Assembly: GCA_963729815.1 (NCBI GenBank)
Contig: CAVSPU010000009.1
Coordinates: 42,646 to 106,645, forward strand
Origin: DAHUXN01 sp963729815
GTDB taxonomy: Bacteria; Acidobacteriota; Terriglobia; Acidiferrales; UBA7541
Direction: 5' to 3'
Length of the DNA stretch: 64,000 nucleotides
The notes below the pieces were generated by a model that was given only the letters and a program-made list of their open reading frames with translations, made no database searches and had not been told where the DNA came from. The stretch's first letter is position 1; each line of letters begins with the position of its first letter. Shown here in pieces: positions 51,194 through 60,807 of the stretch. The position numbers and the translations under genes are program-made.

Positions 51194-52003
51194 CTATTTG
51201 GATGCAGCGCGAACCCCTGTGGTTGGGATCTGTTGGCCCATCCTGCCGGAAAATGCGCTCCCGCTTGAAACCACTCTGGCCACCGTCAACCCGGTTACGG
51301 TCTTGGCTCCGGCGGCCTTCAAAGCGCGGGCACAGGCATCAAGTGTCGCGCCCGTCGTAAATACATCATCTACCAGCAAGACACGAAGGTTGTCAACACG
51401 TGCCCCTTTGCGGATTTCGTAAGCGCCACGGACAGTAAGCCAGCGCTCCCTGCGCGACAACAAGAGGCGCGCCTGCCGAGGCCTGGTTCGCACGAGGAGG
51501 TAAGAGCCAAGCGGAAGTTTCAGCTTGCGAGCGAGCGGGCGGGCAATCAGTTCGGCCTGGTTGTAGCCGCGCTCGCGGAGGCGCGCCGGATGCAATGGAA
51601 CCGGCACGGCGACATCCGCGGAGAAGATTTCAGGTTCGGATCGAATGCGTTCTTCCAGGCGCGCCGCGAACCACCCGCCGAGGCGAGTAAGTTTTTCGTA
51701 CTTGAGCAGGCTGATGGCACGCGCCATTGGATCGTTGTATTCGCCATAGCTGCGCGCGCGCTCAAATGCGTAGACCCCGCGCCGACATGCAAAACACAGT
51801 GGTTCCGCCGCCTCGAGAGCGACCTCAGAAACAAATGGCCGGCCGCACGACGCGCAGCAAGGACCGCGAAACGGCTTGAGCGAGGAGAGGCATTGGTCAC
51901 AAATGGGCAGCAGACTTGCCGTGGTCAGGATTTCATCGCAAATCTGGCACGGCGCCGGAAACAACACCGACGAGAGGCCATCGATGGCGTCGCGAAATAT
52001 CAC
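51194..52003 (-). CDS. comF: ComF family phosphoribosyltransferase
   Basis: A 269-aa ComF-type protein, which in competent bacteria helps single-stranded DNA enter the cytoplasm. An N-terminal cysteine cluster (CQICDE, CDQC, CCASCGRPF, CFAC) binds zinc. The PRTase domain has DVAVPVPLHPARLRERGYNQ and the PRPP loop LLVDDVFTTGATLD. Start is GTG 52003 with no evident Shine-Dalgarno. No other competence genes are nearby. Confidence 0.9.
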   Translation of the reverse strand: MIFRDAIDGLSSVLFPAPCQICDEILTTASLLPICDQCLSSLKPFRGPCCASCGRPFVSEVALEAAEPLCFACRRGVYAFERARSYGEYNDPMARAISLLKYEKLTRLGGWFAARLEERIRSEPEIFSADVAVPVPLHPARLRERGYNQAELIARPLARKLKLPLGSYLLVRTRPRQARLLLSRRERWLTVRGAYEIRKGARVDNLRVLLVDDVFTTGATLDACARALKAAGAKTVTGLTVARVVSSGSAFSGRMGQQIPTTGVRAASK

Positions 52004-52184
52004 GGAGGCACTTATTTACCGATACGGGAAGGCTAAAATCTATACCATTTTACAGCGACTGAACAGAGGAATGTCGGCGGGATGGCCTGGGGAACTCGGC
52101 AACTATGCGCTGGGTAGAATCGAATTGAAGATCACACGTCGACCCTGATCAAGAGTTCATGGCGGGTAAATCAGACAACTTGAG

Positions 52185-52541
52185 CTAGGTCAGCAGGCCT
52201 TGTTCCTGCTTTTCCTGGCAGGTGATGCAGTAGCGAGTCCACGGCACAGCTTCCAGGCGCTTCTGCTGGAGTTCCTGTTGGCACTGGATGCACAGTCCAA
52301 AGTTTCCCTCGCGAATGCGCGTAAGGGCTTCATCGACCATGGCGAGGAGGGCACGGTCGTTATGCGTTTGGCCGAAGAGGAATTCCTTTGTGTAGGAGTT
52401 CGCCGCCTTGTCGGCGAGATCCACGGTAGGATCCTCGTCGGCTTCGCGGCCTTCCTGGCCCGTGCGCGCGATTGCTTTCACGAGTTCTTCGCGGCGCGTC
52501 TGAAGCTTCTTTTTGTAGTAGTCCAGTCTCTTCTTATCCAC
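52185..52541 (-). CDS. TraR/DksA family zinc-finger protein
   Basis: A 118-aa DksA/TraR-type protein that likely binds RNA polymerase in its secondary channel. An N-terminal coiled coil (DYYKKKLQTRREELVKAIA) is followed by the four-Cys finger: CIQCQQE and CITC, 20 residues apart. It is shorter than E. coli DksA and lacks clear DxxDxA tip residues in the usual place (DLADKA is present at about 41-46). It has its own near-consensus promoter. Confidence 0.9.
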   Translation of the reverse strand: MDKKRLDYYKKKLQTRREELVKAIARTGQEGREADEDPTVDLADKAANSYTKEFLFGQTHNDRALLAMVDEALTRIREGNFGLCIQCQQELQQKRLEAVPWTRYCITCQEKQEQGLLT

Positions 52542-52585
52542 AGTTCAGGCCCTCAGAGGGTTTTCCCCCTCAAGTAAATCGAGTG

Positions 52586-52614
52586 ATTGTACAAGCGAGC
52601 TTTAGCGGTGTCAA
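52586..52614 (-). promoter_or_regulatory. Near-consensus promoter of the DksA-family gene
   Basis: On the minus strand TTGACA (52614-52609), 17 bp, TACAAT (52591-52586), about 45 nt upstream of ATG 52541. Confidence 0.75.
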
Positions 52615-52685
52615 TTCAGTAAGCCGTCTCAGCTCAAGCGTTCGTTAGATGATGAAATCTCCGAATCGGTTACTTGATGAGATTT

Positions 52686-53648
52686 TTATGCGCGTGATGA
52701 ATCGGCCTGGCGCGCCGGATAAGCGAAATGGAAGACGATGAACAGCAAGACGAGAACGATGAAACACGCTACGCTGGCCTCGGGTCCAACGGTTCCACCC
52801 GTGAGCCACCGCGGGCCGTGAAATGTCGAGTTCAGCAACTGTCCCGGCGCGACCAGGCCGCTGTTGGGCACGCCGTACACAAAGGTTTCGCCATAATCCC
52901 ACGCCGCGTGCAGGCCCACGGCGAACCAGATGGTTCCAGTGCGCCGGAGCGTGAAGCAGAAAAAGAAGCCGATCAAGGCCGCGGACAATCCGCCGAATCC
53001 AACCTCACCTGGGTTGAACAAGTGAAGCAAGCCGAAGAGTAGCGAGAGGAAGATGGCGGCGGGCCAGAAACGCATTCCCTGCGTAAGAGTGAATTGACCG
53101 TAGCCGCGGAAAAGAAACTCTTCCGAGAAGCCGGTCAAAAGAAAGGCAAGCCCCCAGAGTACGGCGTAGCTGACCAAGGAGGCGCCCGAAAGTGCAAACC
53201 TCCCGAACGAGAATCCGTGCAAAGCGGCAATCATCAGCATGACAGCACTAATGGCGATGAAGCCCCAAACGACGCCTTCCCAAAAACGCCGCCCGAACGC
53301 TTCGCGCAGCGGCAACCCATATTGCCCAAGAGGGCGGCCCTCGATTTTCGACATCACCAGAGCCGCCACAAATAGACCGATTACCGACGCTGCTTCCTCC
53401 GCCAAAACATATGGAGCCGTGAATGGAAGGTTTGTCGGGACCACGCTGGGGTTATGTTTCATGTAGAAAACCAATATGGGGACAACGGCAATGGTCATCG
53501 CGACTAAGAATATGGCGACGAAGATCAACCATCGCCAGCCGGCGCGGATCCCGTCATGAGAAACAAAAATCTTGGCGATCCGATCTTCGATTCCGTGCGG
53601 TTCATTTCGGGGCGGGGTGGGGGGCGTGCTATCAGGGGACATTCCCAT
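52686..53648 (-). CDS. CPBP family intramembrane metalloprotease
   Basis: A 320-aa integral membrane protein with about eight hydrophobic segments. CPBP/Abi motifs: EEFLFRGYGQF (EExxxR), a central HLFNPGEVGFGG, and HAAWDYGE (HxxxN/D). Family members include Rce1-like prenyl-protein proteases and bacteriocin immunity proteins. The first two codons may be an alternative start (M3). It diverges from lpdA. Confidence 0.9.
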   Translation of the reverse strand: MGMSPDSTPPTPPRNEPHGIEDRIAKIFVSHDGIRAGWRWLIFVAIFLVAMTIAVVPILVFYMKHNPSVVPTNLPFTAPYVLAEEAASVIGLFVAALVMSKIEGRPLGQYGLPLREAFGRRFWEGVVWGFIAISAVMLMIAALHGFSFGRFALSGASLVSYAVLWGLAFLLTGFSEEFLFRGYGQFTLTQGMRFWPAAIFLSLLFGLLHLFNPGEVGFGGLSAALIGFFFCFTLRRTGTIWFAVGLHAAWDYGETFVYGVPNSGLVAPGQLLNSTFHGPRWLTGGTVGPEASVACFIVLVLLFIVFHFAYPARQADSSRA

Positions 53649-53776
53649 CAGTTGCTCCTTTTGATGTGCTCATTCAGCAGCTGCCAGCGCACTCTCTGGG
53701 TCTCAAACTGTCCGCGGCTGGGCATCATACGCGAGCATTGCCGCGCAAGCCAGCGGAGAGCGGTGCGTTTGTGCGG

Positions 53777-53805
53777 TTGCGGCACTCCTGCGCGGCTGAT
53801 AGAAT
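53777..53805 (+). promoter_or_regulatory. Promoter of the 2-oxoacid dehydrogenase operon
   Basis: TTGCGG (53777-53782), 17 bp, TAGAAT (53800-53805), about 100 nt upstream of lpdA. It lies in the 261-bp divergent gap to the CPBP gene. Confidence 0.5.
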
Positions 53806-53909
53806 TCCATGTTTGCGCGGGTCGAAGTTGGTGCGCTGTGTCCCGCAGCGATGAATCCCCTTCAGCATAACAGCGCGAGCGGGCCAAATGCCCGCCACGG
53901 AGGAAGAGT

Positions 53910-55307
53910 TTGGCCAAATACGATCTTGCAATCATTGGAAGCGGACCCGGAGGCTACGTCGCGGCAATTCGCGCCGGGCAGTGGGGCTTGAAGACAGTCG
54001 TCATCGAGAAGGATCCGTTCCTTGGAGGCACGTGCCTTCACGTCGGCTGCATCCCGACGAAAGTTCTGCTTCACCACGCCGACCTTTATGAAGACTTCCA
54101 ACGCGCGTCTGAATTCGGATTCGAAGTCAAAGAAGTAAAGGTGAACTGGCCGGCGATGATCGCGCGCAAGACGAAGATTGTGAACAAGCACGCGAAAGGC
54201 ATCGAATTCCTGTTCAAGAAAAATAAGGTCGAGTCGATGCAGGGTTGGGGCCGTATCGTGGGCCCGGGCCGCGTTTCCGTGGAGAAGGATGGCAAGAAAA
54301 CGGAAATTGAAGCCACGAATATCATGCTTGCGTCGGGCTCTGATTCACGCTCGCTTCCCGGCATCACCATCGACAACAAAGACATCATGGACAATCGCGG
54401 CATGCTCGACATGCCGTCGATACCGAAGTCGCTGGTGATCGTGGGCGCGGGGGCCGTGGGTGTTGAGTTCGCGTCGATTTACAAAACATTTGGCAGCGAC
54501 GTCACGATCCTCGAGAAGCTGCCGCGCATGGTGCCGCTCGAGGATGAAGAAATCTCCGCGGAACTGGGAAAAGCATTTCGCAAACGCGGAATCCGGTTCG
54601 AGCTGGAAGCCAGTGTTGAATCGGTGAAAAAGGACGCGAAGGGCCTGACGGTTACGTTCAAAGACAAGGCGGGCAAGCCGCAGACGATTTCCGCGGAAAA
54701 AGTATTGATTGCCGTGGGCCGCCGGCCGATGACGGAGAACGTGGGACTGGAAAAAACCGCCGCGAAAGTGGAGCGCGGGTTTGTTCACACCACGGCCTAC
54801 ATGGAAACCGCCGAGCCGCATTTGTACGCCATCGGCGACATCGTCGCCGGGCAGCCGCAACTCGCGCACGCGGCGTCAATGGAGGGCATCATCGCGGTTG
54901 GGCGCATGGCCGGAAAACCGGTGCAGCCGTTCGATCGCCTGCGCTGCCCGAACTGCACGTTTTGCGAGCCACAGATTGCCTCGGTCGGCTTGACCGAAAA
55001 GCAGGCGCGCGATGCGGGCCACAAAGTGAAGACAGGGAAGTTCCCGTTCGCCGGCAACAGCAAATCTTCAATTCTGGGGCGTCACGAAGGATTCATCAAA
55101 GTCGTGGCCGACGAGAAGTACAATGAGATTCTGGGAGTGCATTCGATCGGATCGCTCTCGACGGAAATTATCGCCGAGGCGACGACTGCGCTGCAGCTCG
55201 AAGGAACGGTCGACGACATGATGGCCATGATTCACGCGCATCCGACGGTTTGGGAAGCGATGGGCGACGCGTTCAATTCCGTGATGGGCCTGACGATCAA
55301 CGCGTAG
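53910..55307 (+). CDS. lpdA: Dihydrolipoyl dehydrogenase (E3)
   Basis: A 465-aa flavoprotein that reoxidises dihydrolipoamide. Start is TTG 53910 with GGAGG (53899-53903) 6 nt upstream. FAD-binding IIGSGPGGYVAAIRAG; redox disulfide C42/C47 in GGTCLHVGCIPTK; NAD-binding VIVGAGAVGVEFA; C-terminal catalytic HAHPTVWEA His-Glu dyad. First gene of the E3-lipB-E1-E2 operon. Confidence 0.97.
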   Translation: MAKYDLAIIGSGPGGYVAAIRAGQWGLKTVVIEKDPFLGGTCLHVGCIPTKVLLHHADLYEDFQRASEFGFEVKEVKVNWPAMIARKTKIVNKHAKGIEFLFKKNKVESMQGWGRIVGPGRVSVEKDGKKTEIEATNIMLASGSDSRSLPGITIDNKDIMDNRGMLDMPSIPKSLVIVGAGAVGVEFASIYKTFGSDVTILEKLPRMVPLEDEEISAELGKAFRKRGIRFELEASVESVKKDAKGLTVTFKDKAGKPQTISAEKVLIAVGRRPMTENVGLEKTAAKVERGFVHTTAYMETAEPHLYAIGDIVAGQPQLAHAASMEGIIAVGRMAGKPVQPFDRLRCPNCTFCEPQIASVGLTEKQARDAGHKVKTGKFPFAGNSKSSILGRHEGFIKVVADEKYNEILGVHSIGSLSTEIIAEATTALQLEGTVDDMMAMIHAHPTVWEAMGDAFNSVMGLTINA

Positions 55308-55351
55308 CCGGTTTTCACGGCCGCGGCGCGCCGAAAGAAGAAAGAAGCGCA

Positions 55352-56107
55352 TTGAGTGTGAACGGCAAAAAGTGCTGGGTGGTTGATCTCGGGCTCATCT
55401 CGTATGGGCCGGCCCTCGATCTGCAGCGGCGCCTTGTGGCCGCGCGAAAGGTTGGCGCCGCGCCGGATGTTTTGCTCCTCTGCGAGCACCCGCACGTCAT
55501 CACGCTCGGCCGCAACGGGCATCAGGAGAATCTGCTCGCGTCGTCGCACTTGCTGCGGCAGATGGGAGTTGAATTTCAGCCGACGGATCGCGGCGGCGAC
55601 ATCACGTATCACGGCCCGGGACAAATCGTTGGCTATCCAATCCTGGATCTCGCCGCAATCCGGCGTGACGTCGCGTGGTATGTACGGCAACTGGAAGAGG
55701 CGATGATTCGCGCCACGGGCGAATTCGGAATCGAGGCCGGGCGCAAAGCCGGGATGACCGGCGTTTGGGTTGATTTTTCTTCCGATGCTGCGAATGGCGC
55801 GGCGCCGGAAAAACTGGCGGCCATTGGCGTGCATTTGAGCCGCTGGGTCACTTCGCACGGATTCGCTTACAATGTCTCGACGGATTTGCGCTACTTCGAT
55901 TTGATCGTTCCGTGCGGGATTCGGGATAAGCGCGCGACGTCGCTTGAGCGTTTGCTGGGCCGCGCCATTTCGCGTGAAGAAATCGCGCCGCGCATCGTCG
56001 CGCGCCTGGGAGAAGTCCTAGGCCGGGAGATGCAGCCCGTTTCGCGCGAAATGCTGGAAGAAGCCTTGCAAGAACACGAAACCCCAGCGGCGCATGCGAG
56101 CGTCTGA
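55352..56107 (+). CDS. lipB: Lipoyl(octanoyl) transferase LipB
   Basis: About 252 aa from TTG 55352 (GTG 55358 is an alternative); longer frames run back into lpdA and are not real. LipB moves octanoyl groups from acyl-carrier protein to E2/H-protein lysines. Hallmarks: LCEHPHVITLGRNGH, RGGDITYHGPGQIVGYP, KLAAIGVHLSRWVTSHGFA and LRYFDLIVPCGI. LipB's Cys (VPCG) and the Lys of KLAAIG form the active site. Its location inside a lipoate-dependent operon makes biological sense. lipA is not in the window. Confidence 0.95.
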   Translation: MSVNGKKCWVVDLGLISYGPALDLQRRLVAARKVGAAPDVLLLCEHPHVITLGRNGHQENLLASSHLLRQMGVEFQPTDRGGDITYHGPGQIVGYPILDLAAIRRDVAWYVRQLEEAMIRATGEFGIEAGRKAGMTGVWVDFSSDAANGAAPEKLAAIGVHLSRWVTSHGFAYNVSTDLRYFDLIVPCGIRDKRATSLERLLGRAISREEIAPRIVARLGEVLGREMQPVSREMLEEALQEHETPAAHASV

Positions 56108-56197
56108 TTCCGGGGCGGGAGAGGGAATGCAAACTCGCGGGTATCGCGGATCGATGCGCCGTAGGATAATGGGAAGCCGCGCAGGGAGCAGAAAAAT

Positions 56198-57472
56198 ATG
56201 AGCTATCCGCTCACAAGGGATCAGCACCTCGACCTTTATTACTACATGAAATTGAACCGCATGCTGGATGAACAGCTTGTGCGGCTGTTCCGCCAGAACA
56301 AGGTGGTCGGCGGCCTCTATTCCAACCTCGGGCAAGAAGGAACTTCTGTGGGCACGGCGTACGCTCTCGAAAAGCGCGACTGGATCGCGCCCATGATTCG
56401 CAATGTGGGCGGCTTGCTCGTGAAAGGCTACAAGCCAGCCGACATTCTGATGCAGTACATGGCGCGCTACGATTCGCCGACGAAGGGTAAGGACGGAACG
56501 AGCCACTTCGGAGATCTCAAAGGACGGCACGTTGTCTCGCCGATTTCGATGCTCGGCGACCTCGTGCCGGTGATGGCGGGCGTGGCCATCGCGGGACGCT
56601 ATCTCGGCCAGAACATCGTGGCCATGACGTGGGTCGGCGACGGCGCCACTTCGACGGGCGCGTTTCATGAAGGGTTGAATTTCGCGGCGACGCAGCACGC
56701 TCCGCTGGTGCTCGTTGTCGAGAACAATCAGTGGGCCTATTCAACGCCCGTGGCGAAGCAAGTTCCAATTCACGATTTGGCCGACCGCGCCAAGGCTTAC
56801 GGCATCGCAAGTTCGATTGTGGACGGCAATGATGTAGTTGCCGTTTACCAGACCGCGAAAGAAGCGGTGGAACGTTGCCGTGCGGGCAAAGGGCCCGTGC
56901 TGATCGAATCGAAGACCATGCGCATGAAGGGACACGCGCAGCACGATCCGGCGGAGTATGTGCCGAAGAAGATGTTCGAATACTGGGAAGCGCGTGATCC
57001 GATCTCGCGTTATGAGAAATATCTCACCGAAAACAAAATCTGGGATGAGAAGACGAAGGTCGGCTTCGCCGCGCGCATCGACAAAGAATTGAATGAAGCG
57101 CTCGAGATTGCCGAGAAGTCGCCATTCCCGCCCGCGGAGCTTGCCGAGCAGGGCGTTTACTGCGACGGCTGCCATACGGTTGAAGCCGAATGGAAACGGC
57201 CGAAGAAGGAAGTGACGCCGCCACAATCGAGCGTGAAGCCGGAATGGGAAGTCACGGATTTCGGTGGCTTCGACCTGGCGTCGACCATGGCGAAACAATC
57301 GGCCGCGGCAGGCGCGAATGGCGGTAACGGCGCGAAGTCCGCAAAGATCGGCGCCGCGCACAAGCCGTCAGGGAAATCGAACGGCCAGCCTGAGAAACAG
57401 CCCGACAAAGCGAAAGTTGCTGCGCGCATCCTCTTTGGCCGAGGGCCGAAAGGCAAAGAGGGGAGAAAGTAA
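56198..57472 (+). CDS. 2-oxoacid dehydrogenase E1 component, alpha subunit
   Basis: A 424-aa thiamine-diphosphate E1 alpha subunit (pyruvate, branched-chain or acetoin dehydrogenase type). TPP motif GDGATSTGAFHEGLNFA ends in the NNQWAYST loop; RMKGHAQHDPAEYVP is the usual phosphorylation-loop region. A C-terminal extension of about 100 residues is unusual: it holds CDGCH and then a long Ala/Gly/Lys/Pro-rich tail. Substrate cannot be decided. GGGAG lies upstream of ATG 56198. Confidence 0.93.
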   Translation: MSYPLTRDQHLDLYYYMKLNRMLDEQLVRLFRQNKVVGGLYSNLGQEGTSVGTAYALEKRDWIAPMIRNVGGLLVKGYKPADILMQYMARYDSPTKGKDGTSHFGDLKGRHVVSPISMLGDLVPVMAGVAIAGRYLGQNIVAMTWVGDGATSTGAFHEGLNFAATQHAPLVLVVENNQWAYSTPVAKQVPIHDLADRAKAYGIASSIVDGNDVVAVYQTAKEAVERCRAGKGPVLIESKTMRMKGHAQHDPAEYVPKKMFEYWEARDPISRYEKYLTENKIWDEKTKVGFAARIDKELNEALEIAEKSPFPPAELAEQGVYCDGCHTVEAEWKRPKKEVTPPQSSVKPEWEVTDFGGFDLASTMAKQSAAAGANGGNGAKSAKIGAAHKPSGKSNGQPEKQPDKAKVAARILFGRGPKGKEGRK

Positions 57473-58446
57473 TGGCGCCGGTCACGATGCTCGAGGCGAT
57501 TCGCCAGGCGATTTTCGAAGAGATGGAGCGCGACCCGGCGGTCGTGGCGATTGGAGAAGACATCGGAGTTTATGGCGGCGCGTTCAAGGTCACGGCGGGA
57601 TTGCTCGAACGCTTCGGCTGGGAGCGCGTCATCGACACACCGATCAGCGAAACCGCGATCATTGGCGCGGCCGTGGGCATGAGCTATCAGGGCTTGCGCC
57701 CCATCGCCGAGTTGCAGTTCATCGATTTCATCGCCTGCTGCTTCAACCAGATCACGAACTTCGTGGCCAAATCGCATTACCGCTGGGGCGCGCCCGTGCC
57801 GATGGTGATGCGCGGGCCCTCAGGCGGAGGCGTGCATGGCGGGCCGTTTCACTCGGCGAATCCGGAAATGTATTTCGTGCACACGCCGGGGCTGAAGGTG
57901 ATTTATCCCTCGACCGCGTATGATGCGAAGGGTTTGCTCAAGTCCGCGATCCGCGACAACAACCCCGTGCTGTTTTTCGAGCACAAATTCTTGTACCGCC
58001 GGATCAAGGAAGAACTGCCAGAAGGCGATTACACGGTGCCGATCGGCAAGGCCATCGTGCGGCGCGAAGGCCGCGACCTGACCATCGTGACGTATGCCGC
58101 GATGATGCACACATCACTCGAAGCAGCCGACACGCTGGCCAAAGAGGGAATCGACGTGGAAGTCGTCGACCTGCGCACGCTGCTGCCGCTCGACAAAGAA
58201 ACGATTCTTCAATCCGTGAAGAAGACGAACAAGTTGCTGATCGTTCACGAGGACACACGAACGGGCGGCATTGCCGGCGAAATCGCGGCGATCGCGTGCG
58301 AAGGCGCGTTCGAGGATTTGGACGGGCCGATTCTCCGCGTGACGGCGAAGGACTCGCCCGTGCCGTTTTCACCGCCGCTCGAAGAGCGATTTCTGCCCAA
58401 CGTGAACGATATCATTTCGACGGCGCGCGAGCTGGCCGCGTATTGA
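57472..58446 (+). CDS. 2-oxoacid dehydrogenase E1 component, beta subunit
   Basis: A 324-aa E1 beta subunit. Overlaps the alpha stop by 1 nt (TAATG) with GGGGAG inside the alpha gene as its ribosome site. EDIGVYGGAFKVT, the conserved IADLQF-like IAELQFIDFI, SGGGVHGGPFHS and a C-terminal transketolase domain (VVDLRTLLPLD, VHEDTRTGGIAGEIA). With alpha it decarboxylates a 2-oxoacid and acylates E2 lipoate. Confidence 0.95.
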   Translation: MAPVTMLEAIRQAIFEEMERDPAVVAIGEDIGVYGGAFKVTAGLLERFGWERVIDTPISETAIIGAAVGMSYQGLRPIAELQFIDFIACCFNQITNFVAKSHYRWGAPVPMVMRGPSGGGVHGGPFHSANPEMYFVHTPGLKVIYPSTAYDAKGLLKSAIRDNNPVLFFEHKFLYRRIKEELPEGDYTVPIGKAIVRREGRDLTIVTYAAMMHTSLEAADTLAKEGIDVEVVDLRTLLPLDKETILQSVKKTNKLLIVHEDTRTGGIAGEIAAIACEGAFEDLDGPILRVTAKDSPVPFSPPLEERFLPNVNDIISTARELAAY

Positions 58447-58476
58447 GTTTCGGTTTTTGACTCGAAGGAGAGACTG

Positions 58477-59910
58477 ATGGCGACTGATGTGATTATGCCC
58501 CAGATGGGGGAAAGCATTTTCGAAGGCACGGTGACGAAGTGGCTGAAGAAGCCCGGCGAAAAGGTCGAGCGCGACGAGCCGCTGTTCGAGATTTCCACCG
58601 ACAAGGTGGACGCCGAGATTCCGTCACCCGCGGCCGGTGTGCTGAAGGAGATTAAAGTCTCCGAAGGACAGACGGTGCCGATACAAACTGTTGTCGGCGT
58701 GATTGACGCCGATGGCGCTGGCGCCGTGGCTGCCCCTGCTCCCGCTCCGGCAAAGCCGCAAGCGGCAGCTCAGCAGGGAAGGCAGCAGGGCGATGACGAA
58801 AAGGCTTCGCCTGCTTCCGCGCCAACCAAAGCGGAAGCGGCGCGAGCGGATTCAGTGAGCCCTGCCCCAGCGCCGAGACCCGCTCCGGCGGCAGCAGCAG
58901 GCACGGCGGCTCCGCCGCAACGGCCCGGCACGGAAAAGATTCGTAGCTCCCCGCTGGTTCGCCGGCTTGCCAAAGAGAACAACGTCGATTTGACGCGCGT
59001 ACCCGGCACAGGGGCGGGCGGGCGCGTCAGCAAGCGCGACATTCTGTCGGCCATGGAAGGCGGCGCGCGGGGCCAGCAAGCGGCCGCGCCGGCGTATGCT
59101 CCGCCGGCTCCGGCGCAACGCCCGGCTGCTGTTCCGCCTCCGCCACCACCGGCGGCAGGAGGGGCGCAGGCGCGCGCAGCTTTCGAATCGGCCGTGCCGC
59201 GCGAGAGGATGTACTTCGGAAATTATTCCGTCGAGCCCATGTCCGTGATGCGGCAGAAGATCGCGGAACACATGGTGCTTTCGAAGCGCGTTTCGCCGCA
59301 CGTGTATTCGATCGACGAAGCGGACGTCACCGGATTGGTCAAGCTGCGCAATCAGAAGAAGGAAGAGTTCGAGCGCACCACCGGCTCGAAGCTGACGTTC
59401 ATGCCGTTCTTCATTCGCGCCGCGGTCGAAGGGCTGCGCGCGTTCCCCACGGTAAATTCGTCGGTGGACGGCACCAACATCGTTTTCCACCGCGAATGCA
59501 ACATCGGCATCGCCGTGGCGCTCGACTGGGGCTTGATCGTTCCGGTGGTGAAAAACGCCGAGGAGAAGAATTTCCTCGGCTTGCAGCGCGCCATCAACGA
59601 CCTGGCCGAGCGCGCCCGCTCGAAGCGCCTGAAACCCGAGGAAGTTCAGGAAGGGACTTTCTCGATCACGAATCCGGGCGTTTTCGGCGGCTTGATGGGC
59701 TTGCCGGTGATCAGCCAGCCGAACGTCGCCATTTTGGGCCTCGGGACGATTGAAAAGCGGCCCGTGGTTATCGACGACGCGATTGCCATCCGCTCGATGG
59801 TTTACCTGACGCTGAGCTACGATCATCGCGTGGTTGACGGCGCCGTTGCGCACCAGTTCATGGGGAAGGTCAAGCACTTCCTCGAAAATTGGAGCGAGAG
59901 CGTCCTGTAG
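58477..59910 (+). CDS. 2-oxoacid dehydrogenase E2 component (dihydrolipoamide acyltransferase)
   Basis: A 477-aa E2. N-terminal single lipoyl domain (about 1-78) with lipoyl lysine K43 in STDKVDAEIP; Ala/Pro linker; peripheral subunit-binding domain RSSPLVRRLAKENNVDL to GAGGRVSKRDIL (about 152-190); second linker; catalytic domain with H450 and D454 in SYDHRVVDGA. RBS AAGGAG precedes ATG 58477. Likely core of the complex built from the neighbouring E1 and E3. Substrate specificity not resolved. Confidence 0.96.
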   Translation: MATDVIMPQMGESIFEGTVTKWLKKPGEKVERDEPLFEISTDKVDAEIPSPAAGVLKEIKVSEGQTVPIQTVVGVIDADGAGAVAAPAPAPAKPQAAAQQGRQQGDDEKASPASAPTKAEAARADSVSPAPAPRPAPAAAAGTAAPPQRPGTEKIRSSPLVRRLAKENNVDLTRVPGTGAGGRVSKRDILSAMEGGARGQQAAAPAYAPPAPAQRPAAVPPPPPPAAGGAQARAAFESAVPRERMYFGNYSVEPMSVMRQKIAEHMVLSKRVSPHVYSIDEADVTGLVKLRNQKKEEFERTTGSKLTFMPFFIRAAVEGLRAFPTVNSSVDGTNIVFHRECNIGIAVALDWGLIVPVVKNAEEKNFLGLQRAINDLAERARSKRLKPEEVQEGTFSITNPGVFGGLMGLPVISQPNVAILGLGTIEKRPVVIDDAIAIRSMVYLTLSYDHRVVDGAVAHQFMGKVKHFLENWSESVL

Positions 59911-59931
59911 AGCTTCCCAGCCAGTCTCTCC

Positions 59932-59966
59932 AGCGGGGCGGGATTCGCGTTCTCGCCCCGCTTTTC
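59932..59966 (+). terminator. Rho-independent terminator after E2
   Basis: AGCGGGGCG (59932-59940) pairs perfectly with CGCCCCGCT (59954-59962), loop 13 nt, followed by TTTTC. It ends the E3-lipB-E1-E2 operon. Confidence 0.85.
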
Positions 59967-60000
59967 TATTCCACGGAGCAATTCGATCTGGCTGCGGGCG

Positions 60001-60804
60001 CTATTGAAGCCGGGGCCGCAAACGCTCGGCGAACATCTCCACCTGCTGCAGCGGAACAATCGTGATTTTCTGCTCGTCGAAGAGCCGCGCAATAAATTGG
60101 TGGCGCGGGTTTTCGCGTTCTGGCGCGGCTTCCGTGATGGCCGTGAATTCCGAGTGGGCCTGCCGCGCGCGAATGCATCCGGCCGTGTAGGCGAGAACTT
60201 TCGCCTGCGCCGGGTCGCGGCCGAGCGATAGCGCCTGCAGATATCCGCGCGTGCCGTTGTAGCGATAGGCGTAATCGATGCGCATGGGGTCGCCCGGCTG
60301 CGTGAATTGCTCGACGCGCACCCCCTTTTCCATTTTCGCGAGAATCCGGTGGCGCCGGAAGACGTCGTTGAGCCGCGTGCGGATCCACGCTCGCGTGCTT
60401 TCCAGAATGGCGGCGCCGCGCCCCTGCCGCGCCGGCACGGCGACGTGGTCGCGATAGAGCCGGTCGAGCTCGGTGTCGAAATCCTCGGCCAGCACCGCCT
60501 TTTGCGGACTGAACTGCAGCGTGGTCGAGAGCGTCTGCTCCATTTTTTCGATCCACGCCGTGCTCGCGCCGGTCGAGGCGAGCTGAGTTTCGAACTCCGC
60601 AGGCAACGCGCGCAGCAGGGCCTCATCGGCGTTCGGGTGCAGCCTGCGGACGCGCGCCAGCTCGGACGTTTCCTCGATCAGCCGCGCGCGGGCGCGCTGC
60701 TTCTGCGGGTCTTCCAGCAGAACGCCGACGTTGACCCACTCGTCGCGAACGAGGTTCGGCGTGTAGCGCAAGACTCGATACGTCAGCGTGCTTCGTTCAG
60801 GCAT
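60001..60804 (-). CDS. DUF3037 family protein
   Basis: A 267-aa protein opening with TYRVLRYTPNLVRDEWVNVG, the hallmark of the DUF3037 family. The middle is helical and Arg/Leu-rich; the rest of the chain ends KITIVPLQQVEMFAERLRPRL. No enzymatic motif is known. The gene starts 3 nt after the stop of the HipA-like kinase gene, so the two are co-translated. In other bacteria DUF3037 genes regularly lie beside HipA-like kinase genes, so this is probably its partner (family knowledge); biological role unknown. Confidence 0.85.
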   Translation of the reverse strand: MPERSTLTYRVLRYTPNLVRDEWVNVGVLLEDPQKQRARARLIEETSELARVRRLHPNADEALLRALPAEFETQLASTGASTAWIEKMEQTLSTTLQFSPQKAVLAEDFDTELDRLYRDHVAVPARQGRGAAILESTRAWIRTRLNDVFRRHRILAKMEKGVRVEQFTQPGDPMRIDYAYRYNGTRGYLQALSLGRDPAQAKVLAYTAGCIRARQAHSEFTAITEAAPERENPRHQFIARLFDEQKITIVPLQQVEMFAERLRPRLQ

Positions 60805-60807
60805 GGC

